Source: Pectobacterium polaris
Lineage (GTDB): Bacteria; Pseudomonadota; Gammaproteobacteria; Enterobacterales; Enterobacteriaceae
Assembly (NCBI RefSeq): GCF_002307355.1
Contig: NZ_CP017481.1
Span: forward strand, 2,418,001 to 2,482,000
Length of the DNA stretch: 64,000 nt
Reading direction: 5' to 3'
A model generated the notes under the pieces. It saw only the letters and a list, made by a program, of their open reading frames with translations, had not been told where the DNA came from and ran no database searches. Positions 49,103-57,789 of this stretch are shown here, piece after piece. How positions within the stretch are numbered: the first letter of the stretch is position 1; the number at the start of each line of letters is the position of its first letter. The position numbers and the translations under genes were made by a program.

Positions 49103-49981
49103 TTATTGCTTCGGGAATGGATATTCAAATTTATCCAGTGTGAGATCTCCCGCCTGCTGGATAGCTTGTGAGAGCTCAGCGTAATATTTTTCTAATCCGT
49201 AGTCTGTGATTTGCTGTAGCGAGGTCTGAATCGGTGCGCAAAACACTTCTGCGTGACCCGCTTCAACCTTTTTATTGTTCGGTGGCAGCTCACCAGTGAT
49301 AGCCTTGAACCAGGTACGGACCGCACCCTTCAACGGTGTAGACGCTTTGGTGAGGTTATCTTGTCCGGTCAAAACCTGCATGGTAGGGAACTGGTTAGTG
49401 ATAACCGCCTTGGCGAGATTTGAATAGAACTGGCTGAACATGTCGAACGACTTCAGGTCATTCACTTTTGGCTGAGTCGATAATCTGTTTTTATTCCCAA
49501 TCTTCCCTGCTGGCGGTTTGGTGTGCTCGGCAGACTTTTCCGTGTCGATCTTATCCAGTTGCAGATCAAACAGCAGATTGCCGTGAACCCTGCGATCTTT
49601 CACGTTAGGGTACATTTCCAGGAAGTTGCGGAGAAATTCAACAATATTCTGATCGTGCATTTCTTTGTTGATAAGCCATTTCTCACGCAGGAATTCACCA
49701 CGATCGGGGTACCAGGCCGGTGCAACGCTGGTCACTGGCTGCACGTTGCCTTTATTATCAATTTCTACAAACTCCGCGCCATCGGCAAAAGCAATGCGAC
49801 AATTTTTGAGCAGCGTGAGCTTCTGGCCTTTGAATGCCTGCAACGTTTGCTTGAACCATTGTGCAACTTCCGGGCTAATTGAAAAAGCGGTGTCATCATC
49901 TTTGCGTAACACATAGTGCAGATCTTCCAAAGTCTTAACCCCTGGATCGATGTTTGCGAATTCAAGAAAAACGTGTGACAT
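49103..49981 (-). CDS. unknown 292-residue protein
   Basis: MSHVFLEFANIDPGVKTLEDLHYVLRK... No family recognised. No signal peptide or membrane segment; the composition is that of a soluble cytoplasmic protein rich in Lys, Asp and Asn. Residues about 140-185 (DKIDTEKSAEHTKPPAGKIGNKNR) look like a disordered linker between an N-terminal part (1-140) and a C-terminal, mostly helical part (185-292). AGGA lies 10 nt before the ATG. It is transcribed in the same direction as the upstream adhesin but after that gene's terminator. Accessory; absent from this place in E. coli. Confidence 0.75.
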   Translation of the reverse strand: MSHVFLEFANIDPGVKTLEDLHYVLRKDDDTAFSISPEVAQWFKQTLQAFKGQKLTLLKNCRIAFADGAEFVEIDNKGNVQPVTSVAPAWYPDRGEFLREKWLINKEMHDQNIVEFLRNFLEMYPNVKDRRVHGNLLFDLQLDKIDTEKSAEHTKPPAGKIGNKNRLSTQPKVNDLKSFDMFSQFYSNLAKAVITNQFPTMQVLTGQDNLTKASTPLKGAVRTWFKAITGELPPNNKKVEAGHAEVFCAPIQTSLQQITDYGLEKYYAELSQAIQQAGDLTLDKFEYPFPKQ

Positions 49982-50090
49982 TTTATAGATTTCCTGTTTT
50001 GTCTACCCGCACCAGAATAGCACGAAAAGTTTCAACGGTGCTTTAACTACCAGTGCGAGGTAAGTCTTCACGTTATCATTGATAAGAAGA

Positions 50091-50123
50091 AAATAAAAAA
50101 GGCCACCGAATGGCAGCCTTTTA
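50091..50123 (-). terminator. terminator of the adhesin gene
   Basis: On the minus strand AAGGCTGCC-ATTC-GGTGGCCTT (with two G-T pairs) followed by TTTTATTTTC, 18 nt after the stop. Confidence 0.8.
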
Positions 50124-50140
50124 AAAGAGTCGATGATGGC

Positions 50141-51508
50141 TTACCAATCGCCGTGGATACCCGCACCGACCATGTAGCCACCAGACAATGAATCAGAGTA
50201 TTGGACAGTTACCGCAGTGTGTTCAGTCAGCGATTTTTGCATACCACCAGCCAATGCAGCACCTTCACCATTCGCTGAACCCGTAGACAGCGCCCATGAA
50301 TCACGGTTGCCGTTGAAATGTAGTGAAGACATGGCCGCGGCATTATTCAGGCCACGTTTCAGATCCTCTTTAGTCTCATCAATACGTTTCGCGTTCTGGT
50401 CAATGCGTTGGCTGTTGTGAGCGATGTCGGCGGAGTCCTGAGTGAGACGCTCTGAATGTTGGTTGTTGACCGTTACTTGACGCTGTACAAATTCCCCTTG
50501 TGCATCCTGTTCAGTGCGTACAGCGCGGAGCGATGTCATGTTGTTACTGACCTGCTGTTTCGTGGTGGTATCGGTTTCAACTTTGGTAATAACCGTCGTC
50601 ACGCCATCCTTACCGTTCGCACCATCAGCGCCATCGTGACCCACGACAGGTTGTACGCGCTGGTCAGCAGTACGATCGCGGTTCGCCTGTTGCAGTTGCA
50701 AACCTTTCAGATCATCGCTGTTCACATTCACCTGGTTTTGTGTGGCAGTATCGGTTTCAACTTTGGTAATAACCGTCGTCACGCCATCTTTACCCGCTGC
50801 GCCGTCGATCCCATTCTTGCCGTTAACACCGTCTTTACCGTTAACACCATCGTGACCCACGACAGGTTGCATGTGCTGGTTAGCAGTACGATCGCGGTTC
50901 ATTTGCGTGAGTTCATCGCCAGTGAGACGGGCATTGGTTGCCGCAATACTGGCGCGGTCTTCATTAATGCGCAGGTTGGTCACCTCGATCTGACCAGTCT
51001 GAACATCATTTGTGCGGTCCTGTTTCGTAATGGCCGCTGTATTGGTTTTAACCTGATTTTGTGTGGCGGTATCGGTTTCAACTTTGGTAATAATCGTGGT
51101 CACGCCATCCTTACCGTCCGCACCGTTAACACCGTCTTTACCGTTAACCCCATCTTTACCTGCTGCGCCGTCGATCCCATTTTTACCGTTAGCAGCGTCA
51201 ATGAAAGCCTGTGTTTTTGAAGAGTCCCAACCCTGCGGGGCTGTATGAGTGTGAGCCAGCTGATCGGCTGCGCCTTTAATGTCTAAGAACTTCCCGCCTA
51301 AATCTGTTTTATCTGCAATCCCATCAACGACCATTCGGTCACGCTGGTTAAGGTTATCGTAGGCGTTCACCGCTTCCTGAAAATTCTCACCGTGTGCTTT
51401 CACAAGAAAGTTATTCACATCAACGTTACTAGCATGTGCTGCGCTCATAGGTGCAACAGCAACGGTAACAACCAGAGCGATCAATGTTTTGGTGGTATTG
51501 GTTTTCAT
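50141..51508 (-). CDS. trimeric autotransporter adhesin with collagen-like tracts
   Basis: 455 residues: signal peptide ending SAAHA|SNV, an Asn/Asp-rich head region (30-80), collagen-like Gly-X-Y tracts (NGKDGVNGADGKDG type) at about 105-135, 220-240 and 300-310, each followed by a repeat VTT(V/I)ITKVETDT, coiled-coil stalk (VTVNNQHSERLTQDSADIAHNSQRIDQNAKRIDETKEDL) and a short YadA-type anchor of about 65 residues (LNNAAAMSSLHF...GAALAGGMQKSL...GGYMVGAGIHGDW). It should form a trimeric beta-barrel in the outer membrane (type Vc secretion). ATG 51508 is better spaced from AGGA than the ATG at 51514. Ends in Trp rather than the usual Phe. Target unknown. Confidence 0.85.
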   Translation of the reverse strand: MKTNTTKTLIALVVTVAVAPMSAAHASNVDVNNFLVKAHGENFQEAVNAYDNLNQRDRMVVDGIADKTDLGGKFLDIKGAADQLAHTHTAPQGWDSSKTQAFIDAANGKNGIDGAAGKDGVNGKDGVNGADGKDGVTTIITKVETDTATQNQVKTNTAAITKQDRTNDVQTGQIEVTNLRINEDRASIAATNARLTGDELTQMNRDRTANQHMQPVVGHDGVNGKDGVNGKNGIDGAAGKDGVTTVITKVETDTATQNQVNVNSDDLKGLQLQQANRDRTADQRVQPVVGHDGADGANGKDGVTTVITKVETDTTTKQQVSNNMTSLRAVRTEQDAQGEFVQRQVTVNNQHSERLTQDSADIAHNSQRIDQNAKRIDETKEDLKRGLNNAAAMSSLHFNGNRDSWALSTGSANGEGAALAGGMQKSLTEHTAVTVQYSDSLSGGYMVGAGIHGDW

Positions 51509-51771
51509 CTTCATTCTTCCTAAAAGAAAAAATTAAATAAGCCTTGAACCCCCTAAGGGTTTCCAATGGCTTTTGATGTTGCGAATCCTACTCTTCAAGT
51601 AGTGATTCTCAAGTCTTTTTTTAGTGATTTTGATGTGTTTTAATGAAGTGATTGAAAAGTTAGTGATTTTAATTTCTTTTAAGGGTTTTAAATGAGGGGT
51701 AAGGTGAGGGATGGTTTTTTGGAATGGTGAAAATCAATTTCTCATTGCAGGCTATCTATTTTTTTTTGACG

Positions 51772-51790
51772 GAAAATGATAATTGTCATT
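51772..51790. promoter_or_regulatory. possible Fur box upstream of the adhesin
   Basis: GAAAATGATAATTGTCATT agrees at 14 of 19 positions with GATAATGATAATCATTATC and has AATGA/TCATT symmetry. It is 264 bp from the adhesin start, so a direct role is uncertain. Confidence 0.35.
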
Positions 51791-51870
51791 TGAGTCTTTT
51801 AAATGACTTATTGATGGTTTTATAGGGGCGTCATGGCATGCTGAATGCCTCGCGTTTTTTCATGAGCGAG

Positions 51871-51903
51871 TTAAAAAAAAGCCCTTTATGCGAGATAAAG
51901 GGC
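51871..51903 (-). terminator. terminator of the small exported protein genes
   Basis: GCCCTTTAT (51881-51889) and ATAAAGGGC (51895-51903) form a 9-bp stem with a 5-nt loop; on the minus strand TTTTTTTTAA follows directly. Confidence 0.8.
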
Positions 51904-52029
51904 AAATCACCAGGAAAGATAAACCACAAAGAGAAATACGTTCTATCAGACAATCAGAGGAAGCTGAGCAAAACCTCTGATGGTGTCACACTCAAATAAC
52001 CAATAACAAAAAGCCACTCACGCAGAAAG

Positions 52030-52377
52030 TTACCTCAAGTCTCCAACAAATTGTCCGTTACGCATTAACACGACTCTTCCCGTTTTGTAGAAAATCAGCG
52101 TGTTTAGCCCTTGAGAGTAAACCTGAGCATCTTTACTCGATTCATCTAAGGCTGCGGGCTTTCCATCGACGGTGATGATGCCGTCTTTCTCCCGAATCAC
52201 TTTGATGCCAAAGCCCGCCCAAGAGGATTTGGTCATATTCTTCTGCGTGGCCTTTACGGCTTGATGAGAAGAATGATCAGTATGTGGCGTACCCGCTAAT
52301 ACCGTACCGTAACTGGTTACAGCGATCAGAGACCCAGTCAGCACTAGTATGCCGATCGCTACTGTTCCGTTTTTCAT
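52030..52377 (-). CDS. unknown small exported or membrane-anchored protein
   Basis: 115 residues: MKNGTVAIGILVLTGSLIAVTSYGTVLAG is a signal peptide or anchor, followed by a His/Ser/Lys-rich spacer (TPHTDHSSHQAVKATQKN) and a compact beta-rich domain (FGIKVIREKDGIITVDGKPAALDESS...NTLIFYKTGRVVLMRNGQFVGDL). No family recognised. ATG 52377 has AAGGAG 9 nt upstream; the open frame extends 44 codons further but overlaps the lipoprotein gene. It lies 13 nt after that gene, in one operon. Confidence 0.75.
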   Translation of the reverse strand: MKNGTVAIGILVLTGSLIAVTSYGTVLAGTPHTDHSSHQAVKATQKNMTKSSWAGFGIKVIREKDGIITVDGKPAALDESSKDAQVYSQGLNTLIFYKTGRVVLMRNGQFVGDLR

Positions 52378-52390
52378 ATGGGTAAACTCC

Positions 52391-52597
52391 TTATCGTACC
52401 GCGTGCGCTGCGTTTTCCAGCGCCTGCTTTTCCGCACTGGCATTAATTGTAGCTTGGCGGTTTTTTTCCGCGATGTAACAGGCGTCGCGGCTGATGCCTT
52501 GTGCTTCACATTCCGCCATCCGTGAAGCTTGGGAGGAACAACCGGCTAGCAGACCAAACGTGACTGCGCCGAGGGCGATTACAGCGATTCTTTTCAT
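52391..52597 (-). CDS. small lipoprotein
   Basis: 68 residues. Signal with lipobox LLAGC, lipidated Cys20, then SSQASRMAECEAQGISRDACYIAEKNRQATINASAEKQALENAAHAVR: two further Cys (Cys29 and Cys40) that may form a disulphide, and an Ala/Glu/Lys-rich helix. No family recognised. Small lipoproteins are known beside some trimeric autotransporters (SadB with SadA in Salmonella), and this one lies upstream of the adhesin gene in the same direction; a helper role is a guess only. Confidence 0.75.
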   Translation of the reverse strand: MKRIAVIALGAVTFGLLAGCSSQASRMAECEAQGISRDACYIAEKNRQATINASAEKQALENAAHAVR

Positions 52598-53172
52598 ATT
52601 CTTTGCTCTGTTATGATTAACCTAACTGTCCCTACTTATTGACTCTGTCGAGAGCTGACATCCAGTACTGGTTTCCCGATCCAAGGTGCATATATCTGAA
52701 TGTCAGGATGTGCCGCGAAATAAGTATTTTATGAATCTAACTCATTGTAATTAAAGATTTGTTTAGCTATCAATGGAATGCTTGCGGCAATCACAGCGAA
52801 TGATAAGCATCATTTTTTCATGATAGCTCTATCAATGACTTCCATGAGTGAGCCATTGTCTTCAATGGAGTTGATTTATACGCTCAGATTTGTGTGCTGC
52901 ACATCACAAATATTCGACTTTTATCCTGTTTATTCGGTTTTTAAATATTGCTCATCTTCATTGGAGTTTTATTTTTGTCTTCAATGGATTTATTTTTTGC
53001 TGTGTTGTTTTAATGTGAAGTTATTTTGTCTTAAGTAATATCTTGAAACTCAAGGGCTAATCGCCCTCTACTGGAAAGAGCTCAGGCGATAAGATAAAAT
53101 ACGTATCCTTTATTGATAGAGATCATGTTTTGTTGGCGCTATTTTTTCGCCGCATTGGAGACGATAAGTGTT
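52598..53172. other. AT-rich gap before the HTH-like gene
   Basis: 575 bp with no supported gene; an open frame at 52778-53038 has the composition of translated AT-rich DNA. It has three copies of TCTTCAWTGGA (52859, 52955, 52978). Divergent promoters of the lipoprotein and the HTH-like gene are expected here. Confidence 0.5.
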
Positions 53173-53523
53173 ATGAGTGATGCGGATGTGTTCAAAGAGA
53201 CCTTTGAAAAAATGGGAATTGAGAAGGGGGTTCTGCAAACGATGATGAACCTGCCCAGAGCTACGCTATGGAAATATCTTGAAGGGAAAACAACGAACTT
53301 TCCTGCTACCGCATTGACGCTGATAGAGTTACTGCGCTTCCTGCAACAACGCGATGAAGAACTACTGAGAGAATGGGTTGTGCTTCAAGACTATGGTCTC
53401 CGCTCGGAAGTCTATCTTGATAATCCAGAGTTGTGGAAAGAGTGGAAATACTCTAATCAGGAAAAAATTAAAAAAGATGTCCTGCAATACCTGAAATCCA
53501 CTGAAAAAGACGCTGAAAAGTAA
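53173..53523 (+). CDS. putative small HTH-type regulator
   Basis: 116 residues from the ATG at 53173 (MSDADVFKETFEKMGIEKGVLQTMMNLPRATLWKYLEGKTTNFPATALTLIELLRFL). The first 65 residues look like an XRE-type helix-turn-helix: ETFEKMGIEKGVLQTMMNLPRATLWKYLEG. The rest is charged and helical. No closer family recognised. It is divergent from the lipoprotein/exported protein genes, a usual arrangement for a local regulator. A longer frame from 53113 adds 20 residues without a ribosome site. Confidence 0.65.
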   Translation: MSDADVFKETFEKMGIEKGVLQTMMNLPRATLWKYLEGKTTNFPATALTLIELLRFLQQRDEELLREWVVLQDYGLRSEVYLDNPELWKEWKYSNQEKIKKDVLQYLKSTEKDAEK

Positions 53524-53640
53524 ATATATGGCGGACGCGCTGCAATAAGGTGTCCGCTATAGTAAAAAATTGCGTCTGCAAAATGATGGTTTTTTGTTTC
53601 CATTGGCGAACTTCGCCATATCATTTCGCTAATTTCTTCG

Positions 53641-53901
53641 CTAGATATCGAGTTCGATGTCGCCCTGCGGCATACAGCAGCAGGGAAGGATCTCATCCTG
53701 CTGGATGCAGGCCAGCGGAGTTTGACGATACGCCACTCTGCCTTTTACCAGACGCAACCGACAGGAACCGCAATAGCCGGAGCGGCACTGATATTCAATG
53801 CTGACTCGGTTGGATTCCAGCACATCCAGCAGGGAAGGGCCGTCGTCTGAACAGGAAAACTGCGCACCGGATGTGCGCAGTGTGATCGTTGGATTGCTCA
53901 T
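53641..53901 (-). CDS. yfaE: YfaE, 2Fe-2S ferredoxin for ribonucleotide reductase
   Basis: 86 residues, plant-type ferredoxin: Cys39, Cys44, Cys47 (CRSGYCGSC) and a later Cys in the CCC run at 74-76. It supplies electrons to rebuild the diferric-tyrosyl radical of NrdB. Its start is 3 nt after the nrdB stop, so it is the last gene of the nrdA-nrdB-yfaE operon. Confidence 0.94.
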   Translation of the reverse strand: MSNPTITLRTSGAQFSCSDDGPSLLDVLESNRVSIEYQCRSGYCGSCRLRLVKGRVAYRQTPLACIQQDEILPCCCMPQGDIELDI

Positions 53902-53904
53902 CGA

Positions 53905-55035
53905 TTACAGTTGGAAATCGCTCAGATCGTCGTCGCTAATTTCTGAATCGATCTGACCGACCAGATAAGAGCTGACTTCAACTTCCTGTGGCGCGACCTG
54001 TACGTTATCGGACACCAGCCAGGCGTTGATCCACGGGATTGGGTTAGTGCGCGTCTGGAACGGCAGCTGCAGCCCAACCGCCTGCATGCGGATGTTGGTA
54101 ATGTATTCCACGTATTGGCACAGAATATCTTTGTTCAGGCCAATCATCGAACCGTCGCGGAACAGGTATTCAGCCCACTCTTTTTCTTGCTGAGCGGCGA
54201 GCACGAACAGGTCATAACACTCTTGCTGACACTCTTCGGCAATCTGCGCCATTTCTGGGTCGTCATGGCCGGAACGCATCAGGTTCAGCATATGCTGCGT
54301 ACCTGTCAGGTGCAGCGCTTCATCACGGGCGATCAGCTTGATGATTTTGGCGTTGCCTTCCATCAGTTCGCGTTCCGCAAAAGCAAACGAGCAGGCGAAG
54401 CTAACGTAGAAGCGAATCGCTTCCAGCGCGTTTACGCTCATCAGACAGATATACAGCTGCTTTTTCAGCGCATACAGGTTCACGGTCACAGTCTTGCCGT
54501 TAACCTGATGTGTCCCTTCACCCAGCAGATGATAGTAGCTGGTCATCTCGATCAGCGAATCGTAGTAACTGGAGATATCTTTGGCACGCTTCAGAATTTC
54601 TTCGTTAGTCACGATATCGTCAAACACCAGCGACGGGTCGTTCACGATATTACGAATGATGTGCGTGTAGGAACGTGAGTGAATAGTTTCCGAGAAAGCC
54701 CAGGTTTCCACCCAGGTTTCCAGTTCAGGGATAGAAATCAGCGGTAGCAGTGCCACGTTCGGGCTGCGTCCCTGAATCGAATCCAGCAGCGTTTGGTATT
54801 TCAGGTTGCTGATGAAGATATGCTTTTCATGATCGGGCAGCGCCTGATAGTCGATGCGATCGCGGGACACGTCAACTTCTTCCGGACGCCAGAAGAAAGA
54901 CAGCTGTTTTTCGATCAGTTTTTCGAAAATTTCATATTTTTGCTGATCGAAACGCGCAACGTTAACCGATTGACCGAAGAACATGGGTTCTAGCAGTTGG
55001 TCATTTTTATTCTGTGAAAAAGTGGTATAGGCCAT
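53905..55035 (-). CDS. nrdB: NrdB, class Ia ribonucleotide reductase beta subunit
   Basis: 376 residues, equal to E. coli. The diiron protein holds the tyrosyl radical at Tyr123 of the open frame (122 in the mature count), in [10 protein letters not shown]; iron ligands lie in [13 protein letters not shown] and [12 protein letters not shown]. The C-terminal tail that docks into NrdA is present (DDLSDFQL). ATG 55035 follows GGAGAG; an ATG four codons upstream lies on the ribosome site. Confidence 0.97.
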   Translation of the reverse strand: MAYTTFSQNKNDQLLEPMFFGQSVNVARFDQQKYEIFEKLIEKQLSFFWRPEEVDVSRDRIDYQALPDHEKHIFISNLKYQTLLDSIQGRSPNVALLPLISIPELETWVETWAFSETIHSRSYTHIIRNIVNDPSLVFDDIVTNEEILKRAKDISSYYDSLIEMTSYYHLLGEGTHQVNGKTVTVNLYALKKQLYICLMSVNALEAIRFYVSFACSFAFAERELMEGNAKIIKLIARDEALHLTGTQHMLNLMRSGHDDPEMAQIAEECQQECYDLFVLAAQQEKEWAEYLFRDGSMIGLNKDILCQYVEYITNIRMQAVGLQLPFQTRTNPIPWINAWLVSDNVQVAPQEVEVSSYLVGQIDSEISDDDLSDFQL

Positions 55036-55121
55036 GAGTCTCTCCAAAAAAATGCCGGGAGCATTTTTTAACGCCGCTTGTGAAGGCCCATCAGGGGCGG
55101 AGCGACGTTTGCTATAAAAGA

Positions 55122-55145
55122 GAAAGGCTGCATCGGCAGCCTTTC
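55122..55145 (-). terminator. hairpin between nrdA and nrdB
   Basis: GAAAGGCTGC and GCAGCCTTTC make a perfect 10-bp stem with a 4-nt loop in the 119-nt gap; TCTTTTATAG follows on the minus strand. A partial terminator or mRNA stability element that could adjust the NrdA:NrdB ratio. Confidence 0.6.
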
Positions 55146-55154
55146 ATTATTGGC

Positions 55155-57440
55155 TTAAATCTTACACGCACCGCCTTCGCAGCCGTCGTCCTGAGGTTCT
55201 GGCAGCAGGTCGTCTTGTACGTCTTCCGCGCCGTCACGGGTGTTTTGGTAATACAGCGTTTTCACGCCGAATTTGTAGGCCGTGACCAGATCTTTCAGCA
55301 GCTGTTTCATCGGTACTCGACCTGATGGGAAACGTGACGGATCGTAGTTAGTGTTGGAAGAGATCGCCTGATCGACAAACTTCTGCATCAGACCAACCAG
55401 TTGCAGATAGCCGTCGTTATTTGGCATATCCCACAGCAGTTCGTAAGCGTCTTTCAGCGTTTCGTACTCCGGCACCACTTGGCGCAGGATGCCGTCTTTG
55501 GACGCTTTGACGCTGATGTGGCCGCGTGGTGGTTCAATACCGTTGGTGGCGTTGGAGATCTGAGATGAGGTCTCAGACGGCATCAGCGCAGACAGCGTGG
55601 AGTTACGCAGGCCATACTCTTTGATGTCGGTACGCAGCGCTTCCCAGTCGAGATGCAGCGGTTCGTTGCAAATCGCATCCAGATCGCGCTTATAGGTATC
55701 GATAGGCAAAATACCCTGCGAATAGGTGGTTTCATTGAACCACGGGCAAGCACCTTGCTCGCGTGCCAACACATTCGACGCTTTCAACAGATAGTACTGA
55801 ATCGCTTCAAACGTTTTGTGTGTCAGGCCGTTAGCACTGCCGTCGGAGTAACGCACGCCGTTTTTCGCCAGATAGTAAGCGAAGTTAATGACGCCAATAC
55901 CCAGCGTGCGGCGACCCATCGCACCACGTTCTGCCGCGGTAATCGGGTAATCCTGATAATCCAACAGAGCATCCAGCGCGCGTACGGCCAGCGTCGCCAG
56001 ATCTTCCAGATCGTCTAAGCTATTGATTGCGCCGAGGTTGAAAGCGGACAGCGTACACAGCGCGATTTCACCGTTTTCATCGTTCACGTCGTTCAGCGGC
56101 TTGGTCGGCAGTGCGATTTCCAGACACAGGTTGGATTGGCGAACGGGGGCGATCTGCGGATCGAACGGGCTGTGCGTGTTGCAGTGGTCAACGTTCTGAA
56201 TATAGATACGGCCCGTAGAAGCACGTTCCTGCATCATCAGAGAGAACAGTTCGACTGCTTTGATGCGCTGTTTGCGGATGCTGCTATCCTGCTCATATTG
56301 CACATACAGGCGCTCGAATTCATCCTGATCGGCGAAGAAGGCATCGTACAGTCCTGGCACGTCAGACGGGCTGAACAGCGTGATCTCTTCACCTTTTACG
56401 AGACGCTGGTACATCAGTTTGTTCAACTGCACGCCGTAGTCGAGGTGACGAACGCGGTTGCCTTCTACGCCACGGTTGTTTTTCAGCACCAGCAGGCTTT
56501 CCACTTCCAGATGCCACAGCGGATAGAACAGCGTGGCAGCCCCGCCGCGTACGCCGCCCTGAGAGCAGGATTTCACTGCTGTCTGGAAGTGTTTATAGAA
56601 AGGAATACAGCCGGTGTGGAATGCTTCACCGCCGCGAATTGGGCTACCGAGCGCACGGATGCGACCCGCGTTAATGCCGATACCGGCACGTTGAGAAACG
56701 TATTTCACAATCGCGCTGGAGGTCGCGTTGATGGAGTCCAGACTGTCGCCGCATTCGATCAGCACGCAAGAGCTGAACTGACGTGTTGGCGTACGCACGC
56801 CCGCCATGATTGGCGTCGGCAGAGAAATTTTGAACGTAGAGATTGCGTCATAAAAACGTTTAACGTAGTCCAGACGCGTCTCACGCGGGTAGCCGGAGAA
56901 CAGGCAGGCGGCGACCAAAATGTACAGGAACTGGGCGCTTTCGTAGATATCACCGGTGACGCGGTTTTGTACCAGGTATTTCCCTTCCAGCTGTTTAACC
57001 GCAGCATAGGAGAAATTCATGTCACGCCAGTGATCGATGAAAGCGTCCATCTGGGCGAATTCTTCTTGGCTATAGTCTTCCAGCAGGTGCTTGTCGTACT
57101 TGCCCAGTTCGACCATTTTGGTGACGTGGGTCAGCAGGGCCGGCGGCTCAAACTGGCCGTAAGCTTTCTTACGCAAATGGAAGATAGCCAGACGCGCAGC
57201 CAGATATTGATAATCCGGGCTTTCGCGGGAGATCAGATCGGCTGCGGCCTTAATGATAGTTTCATGGATATCAGAGGTTTTGATGCTGTCATAAAACTGA
57301 ATGTGTGAACGCAGTTCGACCTGAGAAACGGAGACATTGTGTAAACCTTCTGCGGCCCAGGTAATGACGCGGTGGATTTTATCCAAATTGATTTTTTCTT
57401 TACTGCCATCGCGTTTGGTGACGAGCAAGCTCTGGTTCAT
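55155..57440 (-). CDS. nrdA: NrdA, class Ia ribonucleotide reductase alpha subunit
   Basis: 761 residues, the normal length. N-terminal ATP-cone (LLVTKRDGSKEKINLDKIHRVITWA) for overall allosteric control, the ten-stranded barrel with the active-site cysteines (FSSCVLIECGDS, NLCLEIALP) and the C-terminal redox pair CEGGAC. Reduces ribonucleoside diphosphates. Upstream are a DnaA box and an NrdR-like box. Confidence 0.97.
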   Translation of the reverse strand: MNQSLLVTKRDGSKEKINLDKIHRVITWAAEGLHNVSVSQVELRSHIQFYDSIKTSDIHETIIKAAADLISRESPDYQYLAARLAIFHLRKKAYGQFEPPALLTHVTKMVELGKYDKHLLEDYSQEEFAQMDAFIDHWRDMNFSYAAVKQLEGKYLVQNRVTGDIYESAQFLYILVAACLFSGYPRETRLDYVKRFYDAISTFKISLPTPIMAGVRTPTRQFSSCVLIECGDSLDSINATSSAIVKYVSQRAGIGINAGRIRALGSPIRGGEAFHTGCIPFYKHFQTAVKSCSQGGVRGGAATLFYPLWHLEVESLLVLKNNRGVEGNRVRHLDYGVQLNKLMYQRLVKGEEITLFSPSDVPGLYDAFFADQDEFERLYVQYEQDSSIRKQRIKAVELFSLMMQERASTGRIYIQNVDHCNTHSPFDPQIAPVRQSNLCLEIALPTKPLNDVNDENGEIALCTLSAFNLGAINSLDDLEDLATLAVRALDALLDYQDYPITAAERGAMGRRTLGIGVINFAYYLAKNGVRYSDGSANGLTHKTFEAIQYYLLKASNVLAREQGACPWFNETTYSQGILPIDTYKRDLDAICNEPLHLDWEALRTDIKEYGLRNSTLSALMPSETSSQISNATNGIEPPRGHISVKASKDGILRQVVPEYETLKDAYELLWDMPNNDGYLQLVGLMQKFVDQAISSNTNYDPSRFPSGRVPMKQLLKDLVTAYKFGVKTLYYQNTRDGAEDVQDDLLPEPQDDGCEGGACKI

Positions 57441-57513
57441 GTTGGGATTTACCTGTTGGTGAAAATAAAAAATATCCCCTGTTTATTCACAGAAATGTCT
57501 CTGTGACTAACTC

Positions 57514-57522
57514 TGTGGATAA
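57514..57522. promoter_or_regulatory. DnaA box upstream of nrdA
   Basis: TGTGGATAA, the complement of the perfect box TTATCCACA, 74 bp from the nrdA start. DnaA is a known regulator of E. coli nrdAB. Confidence 0.8.
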
Positions 57523-57538
57523 ATACTAGATATAGATA
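57523..57538. promoter_or_regulatory. NrdR-like box upstream of nrdA
   Basis: ATACTAGATATAGATA agrees at 12 of 16 positions with the NrdR pattern ACACWAGATATWGTGT and abuts the DnaA box. A second, poorer candidate (ACAGAAATGTCTCTGT) is at 57489. Confidence 0.55.
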
Positions 57539-57737
57539 TTTTTTAATAAATGGCTACTACATGGTGAGTATTCTAGTCCGGATTCGTTTGAGTACAAGGC
57601 TTGATTTTGGTGTTAATTTCAGGTTGCTGAACCGTTGGTTTCTCGAAATCCTGATTTTGTAAGGGCTAAGAGGATGTCAATATTCTGTAAAAAAAATAAG
57701 TCGTAGTCATTTTGTTGGTTTTTCAGCTAAAACCTGG

Positions 57738-57768
57738 AAAATTGCGCGGTGAAAAACCACGCAACTTT
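57738..57768 (-). terminator. terminator of ubiG
   Basis: On the minus strand TTGCGTGG-TTTTTCA-CCGCGCAA (one G-T pair) followed by TTTTCC, about 25 nt after the stop. Confidence 0.7.
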
Positions 57769-57789
57769 TAAGAGTATTCTTAATCGGTT

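Larger units (their letters stand above)
51509..52029. other. AT-rich gap upstream of the adhesin
   Basis: 521 bp without a gene. It contains four AGTGATT repeats (51601, 51623, 51647, 51662), a Fur-like palindrome (51772-51790) and the terminator of the small exported protein gene (51871-51903). The adhesin promoter must lie here. Low GC and long T tracts suggest H-NS-type silencing (inference). Confidence 0.5.
57441..57789. other. control region between nrdA and ubiG
   Basis: 349 bp holding the nrdA promoter, a DnaA box and NrdR-like box, and the ubiG terminator. No gene. Confidence 0.6.

Noticed and set aside
50456..51220. 254-codon plus-strand frame
   Set aside because: Antisense to the repeats of the adhesin gene; the repeats keep it open.
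52778..53038. 86-codon frame rich in Phe, Cys and Tyr
   Set aside because: Typical translation of AT-rich non-coding DNA, no ribosome site.
56136..57308. 390-codon open frame on the plus strand
   Set aside because: Antisense to nrdA; no family resemblance.
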